Under the pieces are notes generated by a model. That model saw nothing but the letters and a program-made list of their open reading frames with translations, did no database searches and was not told the DNA's origin. Shown piece after piece: positions 50,449 through 58,588 of a stretch of 64,000 nucleotides of DNA (position 1 is the first letter of the stretch; every line of letters starts with the position of its first letter). A program made the translations under genes and the position numbers. Origin of the DNA: Actinotalea sp. JY-7876 (GTDB lineage Bacteria; Actinomycetota; Actinomycetes; Actinomycetales; Cellulomonadaceae); the NCBI RefSeq assembly GCF_014042015.1, contig NZ_CP059493.1, positions 2,046,001 through 2,110,000 of the forward strand. The letters run 5' to 3'.

Positions 50449-51714
50449 TCAGCCCTGCGCCGGCACCGGCGCGCGGTCCAGGGGCGTCTCGAGCGTCGCC
50501 ACGGCGCGTCGCCGCGCGCGTTCCTTGCGCCCGTGGACGCCGTGGTACAGGGCGGCCGAGAGGACGACGGTGCCCGCCAGCACCAGGTACATGTCGCCGT
50601 AGCCGATGGCGTCGAGCAGCACGCCCAGGAGGATCGGGCCGAGGCCCACGCCCAGGTCCACCATGAAGAAGTGCGTCGAGACGGCGACGCCGACGCGGCG
50701 CATGGGCACGCGGCCGACGGCGATGGCCTGCATCGCCGACATGAGCGTGCCGAAGCCCATCCCCAGGAACCCGCCGGCGACGACGAGCACGGCGTCGGAG
50801 GTGGCCAGGCCGAGCAGGACGAGCCCCACCGCGAACGCGGCGAGCGCCGTGTAGACCACGACGTTGTCCCCGCGCCGGTCCTGGACCCTGCCCGCGACGA
50901 GGCGCGTCCCGAACAGCACCACCGCGTAGACGAGGAAGAAGATGCTCGCGCCGGACTCGAGTCCCGCATCCTCCGCGTAGGAGTTGAGGAACGTCAGCAC
51001 GCCGGCGAAGCTCACCGCGAGCACGAGCATGAAGCTCGCGACGGGCAGCACGTCGGGGTGGAGCATGTCGCGCGGGTGGAACCGCCGCAGCCGCGCGCGC
51101 TCGTCCGGCCCCGGCAGCACGTCGGGCGTCCGGAGCAGCAGCACCGAGAACACGATCCCGAGCACCGCGACCACGCCGTTGACGACGAACAGCACGTCGT
51201 ACCCGGGGCCGTGCACCAGGAGCAGGCCGAGGAACGGGCCGATCGCCGTCGCCAGCGTGGTGCTCAGCGTGAAGTAGCCCGTGCCCTCCGCGCGGCGCGA
51301 GGCGGGGATCAGGGACTGGGCGAGGGACAGCGCGGCGGTGCTCGCGATGCCGAACGCGACGCCGTGCACCGCGCGGACCGCCAGCAGCACACCGAGGGAG
51401 TCGGCCGCGGCGTCGACCGGGAGGTAGGCGAACGAGGCGACGACGAAGACGACCATCGAGACGACGAGGATCCGGCGCCGGCCGACCAGGTCCGCGAGGT
51501 TGCCGGCGAAGAGGCGCGCGACCACCGCGCCGATGACGAACATGCTCGACGCCAGTCCCCCGGCGCTGTCCGTCGCGCTGAACCGCTCCACGGCGTACAG
51601 CGCCATCGTGGTCATGAGGAGGTAGAAGACGAACGCCAGGACGAGGTTCGCCAGCGAGGCGAGGACCAGGTCCCGGGTCCAGAGTCGTTCCGTGGTGCTG
51701 CTGCGGTCGGTCAC
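50449..51714 (-). CDS. MFS transporter
   Basis: A 421-residue carrier with 12 predicted helices. The loop between helices 2 and 3 reads GNLADLVGRRRILVVSM, the MFS motif A. RAVHGVAFGIASTAALSLAQ is in helix 4 and the second-half motif RLVAGRVQDRRGDNVVVYTA mirrors motif A. A basic C-terminus (GRKERARRRA) follows the last helix. It is a drug- or sugar-type efflux carrier by general resemblance; the substrate is unknown. GTG 51714 is used. The 185 bp between it and rnpB contain nothing recognisable. Confidence 0.88.
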   Translation of the reverse strand: MTDRSSTTERLWTRDLVLASLANLVLAFVFYLLMTTMALYAVERFSATDSAGGLASSMFVIGAVVARLFAGNLADLVGRRRILVVSMVVFVVASFAYLPVDAAADSLGVLLAVRAVHGVAFGIASTAALSLAQSLIPASRRAEGTGYFTLSTTLATAIGPFLGLLLVHGPGYDVLFVVNGVVAVLGIVFSVLLLRTPDVLPGPDERARLRRFHPRDMLHPDVLPVASFMLVLAVSFAGVLTFLNSYAEDAGLESGASIFFLVYAVVLFGTRLVAGRVQDRRGDNVVVYTALAAFAVGLVLLGLATSDAVLVVAGGFLGMGFGTLMSAMQAIAVGRVPMRRVGVAVSTHFFMVDLGVGLGPILLGVLLDAIGYGDMYLVLAGTVVLSAALYHGVHGRKERARRRAVATLETPLDRAPVPAQG

Positions 51715-51900
51715 ACGTGTCCCATCGGTGCTGGTGGTGCAAGGGCTCCCCGCGGCCGCGGGCGACGGAGCTCCGCGGCGCGGGCCGGTGACGGGAGACC
51801 CTCATCGTGGCACCAGATCGGCGCCTGGCCCGCGGCTATGGCGTTCGTCACGTCGGCGGGGTGGGCGCGTGCTCTCACCGCTCGGCGCCGGGCGAGGTGG

Positions 51901-52288
51901 ATGAGTCGGCCGGTACGCCGGGTTCTGTCCCCGCACCCGGTTACCCCGGTGCGGGTGGCGGCCATCCCTCTACGACGTACGTTGCCGCACGCCTCCAGCG
52001 GCCTACCCGGGAGCTCGGGCGAGCAGCCCTCGAACGCTCCCTGTCTGGCCTTGCTCCCAGTGGGGTTTACCTAGCCGCACCGGTCACCCGGTGCGCTGGT
52101 GGTCTCTTACACCACCGTTTCACCCTTACCGCGCTGCCGGCCGAGGCCGGCGGCGAGGCGGTCTTCTCTCTGTGGCACTGTCCCGCGGGTCACCCCGGGT
52201 GGGCGTTACCCACCACCGTGCTCTGCGGAGCCCGGACGTTCCTCGGCACCGGGCGGACCCGGTGACGCGACCGCCTGGCCGACTCATC
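51901..52288 (-). ncRNA. rnpB: RNase P RNA
   Basis: The minus strand from about 52288 to 51901 is the catalytic RNA of RNase P, which trims tRNA 5' ends. The conserved P4-forming 5' block GAGGAACGTCCGGGCTCC is at 52227-52244 (reverse) and its 3' partner GACAGAACCCGGCGTACCGG at 51910-51929. The AAGGGTGAAACGGTGGTGTA segment and the paired ends (TGAGTCGGCC at the 5' end, GGCCGACTCA at the 3' end) are also present. The length of about 388 nt fits type A actinobacterial RNA. A TAGCCT -10 box precedes the 5' end. Open frames across this stretch are spurious. Confidence 0.95.
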
Positions 52289-52295
52289 CGGGACC

Positions 52296-52301
52296 AGGCT
52301 A
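52296..52301 (-). promoter_or_regulatory. -10 box of rnpB promoter
   Basis: TAGCCT on the minus strand lies about 7 nt before the predicted 5' end of rnpB. The region is shared with the divergent yaaA promoter. Confidence 0.55.
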
Positions 52302-52306
52302 CCGGG

Positions 52307-52323
52307 ACGCCGCCCGGCGGCGT
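52307..52323. repeat. 8-bp inverted repeat between rnpB and yaaA
   Basis: ACGCCGCC and GGCGGCGT flank a single C. The palindrome lies just upstream of the rnpB -10 box and about 55 bp from that of yaaA. Confidence 0.5.
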
Positions 52324-52375
52324 GACGTCCGTCATGACCGGGGCCCCGTGGCACGGGCGGGCCCGCGCGGCGCAC

Positions 52376-52381
52376 TAGCCT
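52376..52381 (+). promoter_or_regulatory. -10 box of leaderless yaaA promoter
   Basis: TAGCCT precedes GTG 52388 by 6 nt with no Shine-Dalgarno sequence. Confidence 0.55.
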
Positions 52382-52387
52382 GCTGCG

Positions 52388-53173
52388 GTGCTCGTGCTCC
52401 TCCCGCCGTCCGAGGGCAAGACGGCCCCCCGGCACGGCGCCCCCCTCGACCTCGCCGCCCTGAGCGGCGCGCACCGCCTCAGCGCGCACCGCCGCCGCGT
52501 CCTGACGGCCCTCGCCCGTGCGAGCCGGCGCACTGACGCCCTCGACGTGCTCGGGGTCGGCGCGTCGCTCGCACCGGAGGTCGCGCGGAACACGCGCCTG
52601 AAGACCGAGCCGACGGCGCCCGCGCACGACGTGTACACCGGCGTCCTCTTCGGTGCCGCCGGTCTCGCGGACCTGCCCGACGACGCCGCCCGCGCGCGCT
52701 CCCTGCGGTGCGTCCGGGTCGTCTCGGCGCTCTGGGGCGCGGTGACCCCCGCGGACCTCATCCCCGCCTACCGGCTGTCGATGGGCACCGACCTGCCGGG
52801 CGTCGGCCCGCTCGCGCGCTCATGGCGCGAGCCGCTCGCCCGCGAGCTCGACCCGCTCGCGACGGACCGCCTGGTCGTGGACTGCCGCTCGGCGGCGTAC
52901 GCGGCGGCGTGGGCGCCGTCGGGCGGCCCGGGCCACGTGAGCGTCACCGTGCTGCGCGAGGAGGCCGGACGCCGCACGGTCGTCTCGCACTGGGCCAAGC
53001 ACACGCGTGGTCTGCTCACCCGCCACCTCGTGACCCGCGCGGGCGAGGACCCGACGACGCCGGCCGAGCTCCTCGAGGCGGCGGGCGAGATGGTGGGCAC
53101 CACCCTGCTCGACGCCGAGCTCGTCCCGGGCCGCCGCGCCGGCACGCACGAGCTGCGGCTCGTCGTCGGCTGA
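52388..53173 (+). CDS. yaaA: YaaA (DUF328) peroxide-response protein
   Basis: A 261-residue member of the YaaA/UPF0246 family, which in E. coli limits iron-dependent damage during peroxide stress and binds DNA. It begins MLVLLPPSEGKTAPR and contains APAHDVYTGVLFGAAGL, SALWGAVTPADLIPAYRLSM, DLPGVGPLARSW and LVVDCRSAAYAAAW. VSHWAKHTRGLLTRHL near the end is also a family motif. The role in this organism is inferred by family. It is divergent from rnpB and convergent with the RNase H/phosphatase gene. Confidence 0.9.
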   Translation: MLVLLPPSEGKTAPRHGAPLDLAALSGAHRLSAHRRRVLTALARASRRTDALDVLGVGASLAPEVARNTRLKTEPTAPAHDVYTGVLFGAAGLADLPDDAARARSLRCVRVVSALWGAVTPADLIPAYRLSMGTDLPGVGPLARSWREPLARELDPLATDRLVVDCRSAAYAAAWAPSGGPGHVSVTVLREEAGRRTVVSHWAKHTRGLLTRHLVTRAGEDPTTPAELLEAAGEMVGTTLLDAELVPGRRAGTHELRLVVG

Positions 53174-53199
53174 CGCACGACCCCCGGGGTCCGCAGAAC

Positions 53200-54363
53200 C
53201 TAGAGGTCCGTCGGCATCCCGACGACCGTCACCTCGCGCTCGCCGTCGGCCCACAGGCGCAGGATGGTGATCGAGGCGGGCCCGACGCGGGCCGAGGCCC
53301 AGACCGACGACGGCGCACCGAGCGTCGCGCCGATGGCCGCGCGGATGACGACGGAGTGCGCGACCACCACGACCGTGCGGCCCACGGCCTCGTCGCGCAG
53401 CCGCTCGAGCGCCCCCGAGACCCGCACGCCCACGTCCTCGATCGACTCGCCACCGGGAGCGCGGAACTCCGCGTCCACGTGCCAGCGCTTGAGGTCGCCG
53501 GGCCAGCGCTCCTCGATCTGATCGGCGGACAGGCCCTCCCACTCGCCGAAGTCGCACTCGCGGAACGCCTCGTCGAGCTCGACGCGCAGGCCCAGCCGGC
53601 GGCCGACCGCACCCGCGGTCTCCTGCGTGCGCACCATCGGCGAGGCGCGCAGCGCGCTGGGGTGGGGCAGGTCCGGCCACAGGGTGCGGCCGATGCGGAA
53701 CACGATGTCCGCGGCCTTCGCCGCCTGGATCCGCCCGGTGGACGTCAGCGACGGCCCGGGCACCGCTCCCCCGGAGTACGCCTTGGACGCCGTCATCGGC
53801 GTCTCGCCGTGCCGGATCAGGACGACGGTGAGCGGCTCCGCGTCGTCGAAGCGCATGGCCGCGCCCGAGGGGCGGCGCGCCCGCGCGGGCGCCTGCGGCT
53901 CCACCGGCGGGGTGGCGTCCGGTCCGTAGCCGTCGGGGTGGTCGCGCCACAGCCCTTCGCGCGCGTCCATCGCCTGGTTCGCGAGCGCGTCCGCCGCGCC
54001 GTTCTGGGCCCGGGGCACCCAGGTGTAGGTGACCTGGTCGGCGGGGAGCACGCCCCGCGCCAGCTCCGCGAGCCGCTTCATGTCCGCGTGCTTGACCTGC
54101 CACCGGCCGGACATCTGCTCGACGACCAGCTTCGAGTCCAGCCGCGCCTCGACGTGCGCGGCGGGGTCGATGTCCCGGGCCGCCTCCAGCCCGGCGACCA
54201 GCCCGGAGTACTCGGCCACGTTGTTGGACGCGAAGCCCAGGTAGCCGGCGCGCTCGGCGAGCAGGGCGCCGGTCGCCGCGTCGCGCACGACGGCGCCCCA
54301 GCCGGCCGGTCCCGGGTTCCCCCGCGAGCCGCCGTCGGCCTCGACGACCAGGCGCCGCGTCAC
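53200..54363 (-). CDS. Bifunctional RNase HI / histidine-phosphatase protein
   Basis: A 387-residue fusion. Residues 1-140 are RNase HI, which cleaves RNA in RNA-DNA hybrids: VEADGGSRGNPGPAGWGAVV, NNVAEYSGLVAGLEAA, and ARLDSKLVVEQMSGRW provide the acidic catalytic residues. Residues about 185-387 are a histidine (phosphoglycerate-mutase-like) phosphatase: VVLIRHGETPMTASKAYSGG, LRASPMVRTQETAGAVG, ECDFGEWEGLSADQIEERWP and VVVAHSVVIRAAIG. The same fusion is known from mycobacteria (Rv2228c), where the second domain has alpha-ribazole phosphatase or acid phosphatase activity. GTG 54363 overlaps the zinc-ribbon gene stop (GTGA). Confidence 0.93.
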   Translation of the reverse strand: MTRRLVVEADGGSRGNPGPAGWGAVVRDAATGALLAERAGYLGFASNNVAEYSGLVAGLEAARDIDPAAHVEARLDSKLVVEQMSGRWQVKHADMKRLAELARGVLPADQVTYTWVPRAQNGAADALANQAMDAREGLWRDHPDGYGPDATPPVEPQAPARARRPSGAAMRFDDAEPLTVVLIRHGETPMTASKAYSGGAVPGPSLTSTGRIQAAKAADIVFRIGRTLWPDLPHPSALRASPMVRTQETAGAVGRRLGLRVELDEAFRECDFGEWEGLSADQIEERWPGDLKRWHVDAEFRAPGGESIEDVGVRVSGALERLRDEAVGRTVVVVAHSVVIRAAIGATLGAPSSVWASARVGPASITILRLWADGEREVTVVGMPTDL

Positions 54364-55112
54364 GACGCCGCGCTGCGGCCGTCCGCGCCGCGCACGAGGA
54401 TCCGCCCGCACTCCTCGCAGCGCACGACCTGCTCGGGCGGCGCCGCCTTGATCTTCTCGACGTCGCTGGGGTTCAGGTCCAGCCGGCAGCCCTCGCACCG
54501 GCGCCCACGCAGCGCCGCCGCGCCGCTGCCGCCGAGCTGGGCCCGCAGCCGGTCGTAGAGCGCCAGGAGCCCCGCGTCGAGGCCGTGCGCCACCTGCTCG
54601 CGCTCCGCCGCGACCTGCGCGAGCTCCTCGTCCAGCGTCGCGAGCGCGCGCTCGAGGATGCCCGCGGCCTCCTCCTGCTGCGCGAGCACCTCGTCGCGGG
54701 CCTTGCCGACCTCGGCGAGCGTCGCCTCGTGCGCCTCCAGGCGCTCCATGACCTCGAGCTCGATCTCCTCGAGGTCCGACTGGCGCCGGGCGAGCGCCGC
54801 GATCTCGTGCGTCAGCGCCTGGGCGTCCTTGGCGCTGACCGCCGCGGACGCGAGCCGCGCCTGGTCGCGCGCGGCGCGCGTGCGGACCTGCTCGACGTCG
54901 GCCTCGGCCTTGGCGACCTCGCGCCGCAGGTCGCTCACCGCGGTCTTCGACGTGACGTACGCGGCCTCGAGGTCCGCGAGCCGGGAGGCCAGCTCGGTCG
55001 CGCGCTCGTGCGCCGGGTGCACGCGGCGCTGGTGCGCGAGCTGCTGGGCGCGCGTGTCGAGCGCCTGCACGTCGAGGAGTCGGAGCTGGTCGGGCGCAGG
55101 TGCTGTCGTCAC
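54360..55112 (-). CDS. Coiled-coil C4-type zinc-ribbon protein
   Basis: A 250-residue protein. Residues about 20-180 form a long antiparallel coiled coil rich in Ala, Glu and Arg. The C-terminal zinc ribbon has two cysteine pairs, RRCEGCRLDLNPSD and VVRCEECGRILVR. It belongs to the CT398-like zinc-ribbon family (DUF164), found across actinobacteria directly upstream of the RNase H/phosphatase gene. Function is not established; a nucleic-acid or translocation-related role has been proposed for homologues. GTG 55112 follows GGAGGA and lies 18 nt after the Nif3-like gene. Confidence 0.9.
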   Translation of the reverse strand: MTTAPAPDQLRLLDVQALDTRAQQLAHQRRVHPAHERATELASRLADLEAAYVTSKTAVSDLRREVAKAEADVEQVRTRAARDQARLASAAVSAKDAQALTHEIAALARRQSDLEEIELEVMERLEAHEATLAEVGKARDEVLAQQEEAAGILERALATLDEELAQVAAEREQVAHGLDAGLLALYDRLRAQLGGSGAAALRGRRCEGCRLDLNPSDVEKIKAAPPEQVVRCEECGRILVRGADGRSAAS

Positions 55113-55130
55113 GGGTCCTCCGGGGGTGGT

Positions 55131-56345
55131 TCAGGGCTGGGGGGCCGAGGCGATCCGGGCGGTCCAGGGATCGGTGCGCCGGGTGCTGACCTGGACGTCC
55201 ACCGTAGCGCCCCGTCCGGCCGCATCCTCGCGCAGCACCCGCGCCGCGGACTCCAGCCACGGCCACTCGCTCGCCCAGTGGGCGACGTCGACCAGGAACG
55301 GCCGGCCGTCCTGCGGCAGGCGTCCGGCCGACGACGCCTCGAAGGCGGCGCGCTCGCGCAGCTCGGACGCCGGGTGGTGCCGCAGGTCCGCGGTCAGGTA
55401 GGCGTCCACGCCGTTGCGGCGCACCGCGTCGAAGAGGGAGTCCCCCGACCCGCCGACGACGGCGACCCGCTCGACCGGCGCGTCGAGGTCGCCGGCCACG
55501 CGCACGCCCTGCTCGGTCGCGGGCAGGACGCGGGCGACCCGCTCCGCGAAGGCGCCCAGGGTCGTGGGCCCGGCGAGCCGGCCCACGCGGCCGGTCCCCG
55601 CGGCCCCCGGCAGGGACGCCAGCTCCAGGACGTCGAACGCCGGCTCCTCGTAGGGGTGCGCCGCGCGCATCGCCGCGACCACCGCCGCGCGCGCGCCCCG
55701 CGGCGCCACCATCTCGAGCCGGTCCTCGCTGACCCGCTCGACCTCGCCCCGGGTGCCGATCGCCGGCGCAGCCGCGGCGCCGGGCACGAACGTCCCGGTG
55801 CCCGTGCCGGTCCACGCGCACCGGCTGTACTCGCCGACCGCACCGGCGCCCGCGCCGCTCATCGCGTCGAGCACGCGCTCGGTGTGCTCGACCGGGACGA
55901 AGACGACGTGCTTGTCCAGCGGTGCGTCCGGCAGCGCGACGAGCGGTGCGAGGTCCGTCAGCCCGACGGCGACGGCGAGCGCCTCGGCGACGCCGTCGGC
56001 GGCCGCGTCCGCGTTGGTGTGCGCGACGTGCAGCGCGCACCCGGCGCGGATCAGCCGGTGCACGAGCGCGCCCTTGAAGGTCGTCGCGGCCACGGAGTGC
56101 ACCGGGCGCAGGAGCAGCGGGTGGTGCGTCAGGAGCAGGTCGGCGCCCAGGGCGATCGCCTCGTCGACGACGTCGGCCGTCGGGTCCACGGCGAGCAGCA
56201 CGCGCCGGACCGGCTGCGCCGGGTCCCCGCACACCGTGCCGACGGCGTCCCAGCCCTCCGCCGTGCCGGGCGGGTAGCGCCGGTCGAGCAGCCCGACGAC
56301 GTCGGCCAGGGTCAGGGTCTCGGGGTTCGCCTCGTCGCCGCTCAC
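55131..56345 (-). CDS. Nif3-like dinuclear metal centre protein
   Basis: A 404-residue protein of the Nif3/GTP cyclohydrolase 1 type 2 family. The N-terminal half has WDAVGTVCGDPAQPVRRVLL, LGADLLLTHHPLLLRPVHSV and LHVAHTNADAAADGVAEALA; the C-terminal half has DLRHHPASELRERAAFE and VDVAHWASEWPWLESAARVL. These supply the His, Asp and Glu metal ligands. A PII-like insert (VFVPVEHTERVLDAMS) separates them, as in the longer bacterial forms. The physiological substrate is unknown. The GTG has TAGCCT 7 nt upstream, suggesting a leaderless start of the Nif3-zinc ribbon-RNase H operon. Confidence 0.92.
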   Translation of the reverse strand: MSGDEANPETLTLADVVGLLDRRYPPGTAEGWDAVGTVCGDPAQPVRRVLLAVDPTADVVDEAIALGADLLLTHHPLLLRPVHSVAATTFKGALVHRLIRAGCALHVAHTNADAAADGVAEALAVAVGLTDLAPLVALPDAPLDKHVVFVPVEHTERVLDAMSGAGAGAVGEYSRCAWTGTGTGTFVPGAAAAPAIGTRGEVERVSEDRLEMVAPRGARAAVVAAMRAAHPYEEPAFDVLELASLPGAAGTGRVGRLAGPTTLGAFAERVARVLPATEQGVRVAGDLDAPVERVAVVGGSGDSLFDAVRRNGVDAYLTADLRHHPASELRERAAFEASSAGRLPQDGRPFLVDVAHWASEWPWLESAARVLREDAAGRGATVDVQVSTRRTDPWTARIASAPQP

Positions 56346-56352
56346 GCCGCTG

Positions 56353-56358
56353 AGGCTA
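56353..56358 (-). promoter_or_regulatory. -10 box of leaderless Nif3-operon promoter
   Basis: TAGCCT on the minus strand precedes GTG 56345 by 7 nt. Its first three bases are the stop codon of the MOSC gene. Confidence 0.55.
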
Positions 56359-57210
56359 CCGGGAGCGCACGATCTCGACCCGGTCGCCGAGGCGCACGGT
56401 CCCGGTCGAGACGGGTACGGCGCGCACGCCGAACCAGACCTTGCCGTCGCGGCGGCGGTGCGCGGCGAGCGTGCGCAGCGGCTCCTGACCACGCGCGCCG
56501 GTCGCCGGGTCGATCGTCGTCACGGCGCACCTGTCGCAGTGCTCGGAGACGCGCAGCTCGACGTCGCCGACCGTGATCCGCAGCCAGGAGTCCTCGGCGA
56601 ACGGCTCGAGGTCGCCGGTCACGACCAGGTTGGGGCGGAACCGGGTCATCGCCAACGGCCCGGGGCGCGACCCCGCGGCGGCGCCGCACTGCGCGTACCG
56701 GTCGGCCCAGGTCTGCGCGACCCACCGGTCGAGCCGCTCCAGGGAGGACGTGCTGGTCAGCAGCAGGGGGCCCGTGTCGGCGAGGCTGAGCACGTCACCG
56801 GGCCGGCCGCCGTGCTCCGCCGTGACCGCCCGGCGGCGCGGGTCGTCGAGCCAGACCAGCCGGACGCGCCGTCCGAGCGCCTCGCTCAGCCACGCGTGGG
56901 CGGCGTCGTCGGCGGCGTGGGCCGTGCCGACGCGCGAGAGCGTGACCTCCACGCGCGGGCCGTCCACCGGGACCGGGACCGTCAGCGGGGCCGCGCCGTC
57001 GTGCGCCAGGAGCAGGCCGCCGTCGGGCCGCGGCGTGGCCGTGATCGTCACCATCGCGCCGACCGCGATCGCGGAGACCTTGGCGCCGGCCTCGTCGACG
57101 ACCATCCAGCGCCGGTCGTGCTCGAGCCCCCACGGCTGCACCCGGGCGCTGTCCACCGGCACGCCGCCGAGCGACTTCACCGGGTAGACCGCGAGGGACG
57201 TCACCTGCAC
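56356..57210 (-). CDS. MOSC-domain protein (mARC/YcbX-like)
   Basis: A 284-residue protein with an N-terminal beta-barrel domain (VTSLAVYPVKSLGGVPVDSA, WGLEHDRRWMVVDEAG) and a C-terminal MOSC domain. The latter has TRFRPNLVVTGDLEPFAEDS and the molybdenum-binding cysteine in VSEHCDRCAVTTIDPATG. Such proteins carry molybdenum cofactor and reduce N-hydroxylated compounds. The ferredoxin domain present in E. coli YcbX is missing, so an external electron donor is needed. GTG 57210 has TAGCGT 6 nt upstream. Confidence 0.91.
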   Translation of the reverse strand: MQVTSLAVYPVKSLGGVPVDSARVQPWGLEHDRRWMVVDEAGAKVSAIAVGAMVTITATPRPDGGLLLAHDGAAPLTVPVPVDGPRVEVTLSRVGTAHAADDAAHAWLSEALGRRVRLVWLDDPRRRAVTAEHGGRPGDVLSLADTGPLLLTSTSSLERLDRWVAQTWADRYAQCGAAAGSRPGPLAMTRFRPNLVVTGDLEPFAEDSWLRITVGDVELRVSEHCDRCAVTTIDPATGARGQEPLRTLAAHRRRDGKVWFGVRAVPVSTGTVRLGDRVEIVRSR

Positions 57211-57216
57211 GGCGCG

Positions 57217-57222
57217 ACGCTA
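57217..57222 (-). promoter_or_regulatory. -10 box of leaderless MOSC gene promoter
   Basis: TAGCGT on the minus strand precedes GTG 57210 by 6 nt. Confidence 0.5.
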
Positions 57223-57246
57223 GCAGCGGCGGACGTCGGTCCTGGG

Positions 57247-57320
57247 TGGGCCCGGCCGGTCTCGAACCGACGACCTCCGCGGTGTAAACGCGGCGCTCTG
57301 ACCAACTGAGCTACAGGCCC
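57247..57320 (-). tRNA. tRNA-Val (anticodon UAC)
   Basis: The minus strand folds into a complete 74-nt cloverleaf up to the discriminator base. The acceptor GGGCCTG pairs with CGGGCCC, followed by discriminator A. The D arm is GCTC/GAGC, the anticodon stem CCGCG/CGCGG encloses the loop TTTACAC, and the T arm is GTCGG-TTCGAGA-CCGGC. The anticodon TAC reads valine codons. The genomic 3' end continues CCCA, so a perfect CCA is not directly encoded after the discriminator. Confidence 0.96.
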
Positions 57321-57370
57321 CACGCCGTCGTCGCCGACGGCGCCCACAGCGTACCGACGACGCCTCGGCG

Positions 57371-57856
57371 TCAGAGGGCGGCGAGGGCCGCCCGGTACGC
57401 GCCCAGCTCGCGGGCCTGGCCGCGCGGGTTGACGACGGACCAGCGCACGATCCCGTCGGCGTCGATCAGGAAGCTGCCGCGGGTCGCGATCCCCTGGCCC
57501 TCGTCGAAGACGCCGTACGCCCGCGCGGCGGCCCCGTGCGGCCAGAAGTCGGAGAGGAGGTCGAAGCCGAAGCCCTCCTGCTCGCCCCACGCGCGCAGCG
57601 TGAACATCGGGTCGCACGAGATCCCCAGCAGGCGGACGCCCGCGGCCTCGAAGTCCTCGAGGTTGTCGCGCAGCTCGCACAGCTCACCGGTGCACAGGCC
57701 CGAGAACGCGAACGGGAAGAAGACGAGCGCGACCGGGCCGCCGCGCAGGCCCGTGAGGCGCACGGGCGTGCCGTGCGCGTCGGGCAGCTCGAGGTCGGGG
57801 GCCGGCTGGCCCGGCACGGGCGCCGCGACCGTCGCGCCGCCGCCCGCCTCGCTCAC
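57371..57856 (-). CDS. ahpE: AhpE-type peroxiredoxin
   Basis: A 161-residue thioredoxin-fold peroxidase that reduces hydroperoxides. The peroxidatic cysteine is C55 in FFPFAFSGLCTGELCELRDN. A second cysteine, C60, lies in the same helix, and another is in LGISCDPM; AhpE enzymes are usually 1-Cys, so a resolving role for C60 is possible. The GTG at 57856 overlaps the DUF3052 stop by 4 nt (GTGA), so both are co-expressed. The gene order DUF3052-ahpE next to aceE is common in actinobacteria. Confidence 0.92.
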   Translation of the reverse strand: MSEAGGGATVAAPVPGQPAPDLELPDAHGTPVRLTGLRGGPVALVFFPFAFSGLCTGELCELRDNLEDFEAAGVRLLGISCDPMFTLRAWGEQEGFGFDLLSDFWPHGAAARAYGVFDEGQGIATRGSFLIDADGIVRWSVVNPRGQARELGAYRAALAAL

Positions 57857-58284
57857 TTCCCCCGGTTCCGGGTGCCGAGGCGGGTCGCGGACCAGTCGGG
57901 GGCGATCGCCAGCGTGCTCGTGGCGTGGAGCCCTGCGGTGGTGGCCGCCTCCTCGATGTCGCTGTGGCCGACGTGGCCGCTGCGGCCGGGCTTGCGCGTG
58001 AAGACCCAGATCAGGCCACCCTCGTCGAGCGCGGCACGGACGTCGACGAGCGCGTCGGTGAGGTCACCGTCGTCCTCGCGCCACCACAGGATCACGCCGT
58101 CGGTGACGTCGTCGTAGTCCTCGTCGACCAGCTCACCGCCGACGATGTCCTCGATGCCCTCCCGGAGGTCGTCGTCGACGTCGTCGCCGTACCCGAACTC
58201 CTGGATGACCTGTCCGGTGGAGAAGCCGAGCCGCTCGGCTCCCGCTGCCCCTCGGTTGCCCACGGGTTCCGCGGTCGCTCCCAC
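57853..58284 (-). CDS. DUF3052 family protein
   Basis: A 143-residue acidic protein of an actinobacteria-specific family. It begins after a short tail with AERLGFSTGQVIQEFGYGDD, continues VDDDLREGIEDIVGGELVDE and VTDGVILWWREDDGDLTDAL, and ends GLIWVFTRKPGRSGHVGHSD plus EEAATTAGLHATSTLAIAPD. No catalytic residues are known. It is coupled to ahpE and divergent from aceE. GTG 58284 with GAAGGGAA upstream is used; the frame remains open further 5'. Confidence 0.88.
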   Translation of the reverse strand: MGATAEPVGNRGAAGAERLGFSTGQVIQEFGYGDDVDDDLREGIEDIVGGELVDEDYDDVTDGVILWWREDDGDLTDALVDVRAALDEGGLIWVFTRKPGRSGHVGHSDIEEAATTAGLHATSTLAIAPDWSATRLGTRNRGK

Positions 58285-58588
58285 TTGGTGTGCCGTTCCC
58301 TTCGTCGTCGTGCGTGCGCCGGGCGAGCTCGTCGGCCCGGCATCGCGGTAAGCCCACAGCATCCACCCACCCTGTGGCAAGCGCCACACGCAGGCCGCCC
58401 GGTCGCGCTGTCGCCCACGTCACGTCTCACGCCGCACCGCCGGTGTGACTTTCTGCACCCGGAAGAACGACAATGGTCGGACGACCGGGGACCGGCAACA
58501 CCAACGTCACTCCTCGGGCCGACCCGAGCACTGGATGATGGCGCCCACCCGGGAGTCGCAACGGTGCGGACGAGAGGTGAGGTTGCAG
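58285..58588. other. 304-bp divergent promoter region of DUF3052 and aceE
   Basis: No gene is supported here. It contains the GACAATGGTC dyad (58469-58478) about 110 bp before aceE and an imperfect CRP-like GTGTGA-N5-TGCAC at about 58443-58458. Ribosome-site-like GGTGAGG lies 6 nt before the chosen aceE start. Confidence 0.45.
58469..58478. promoter_or_regulatory. GACAATGGTC dyad upstream of aceE
   Basis: CGAC-AATG-GTCG is an inverted repeat with the same central 10-mer as the one at 26470-26479 before the acyl-CoA module. It may be a common operator or promoter element. Confidence 0.4.

Noticed and set aside
51711-52627. Several open frames on both strands across 51.7-52.6 kb
   Set aside because: They lie over rnpB and its flanks. 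The RNA shows all conserved RNase P blocks, and none of the frames has a domain or ribosome site.
58443-58458. A CRP/GlxR-like sequence GTGTGA-N5-TGCAC upstream of aceE
   Set aside because: The second half-site does not match the inverted TCACA and the spacing is off, so it is not a supportable site.
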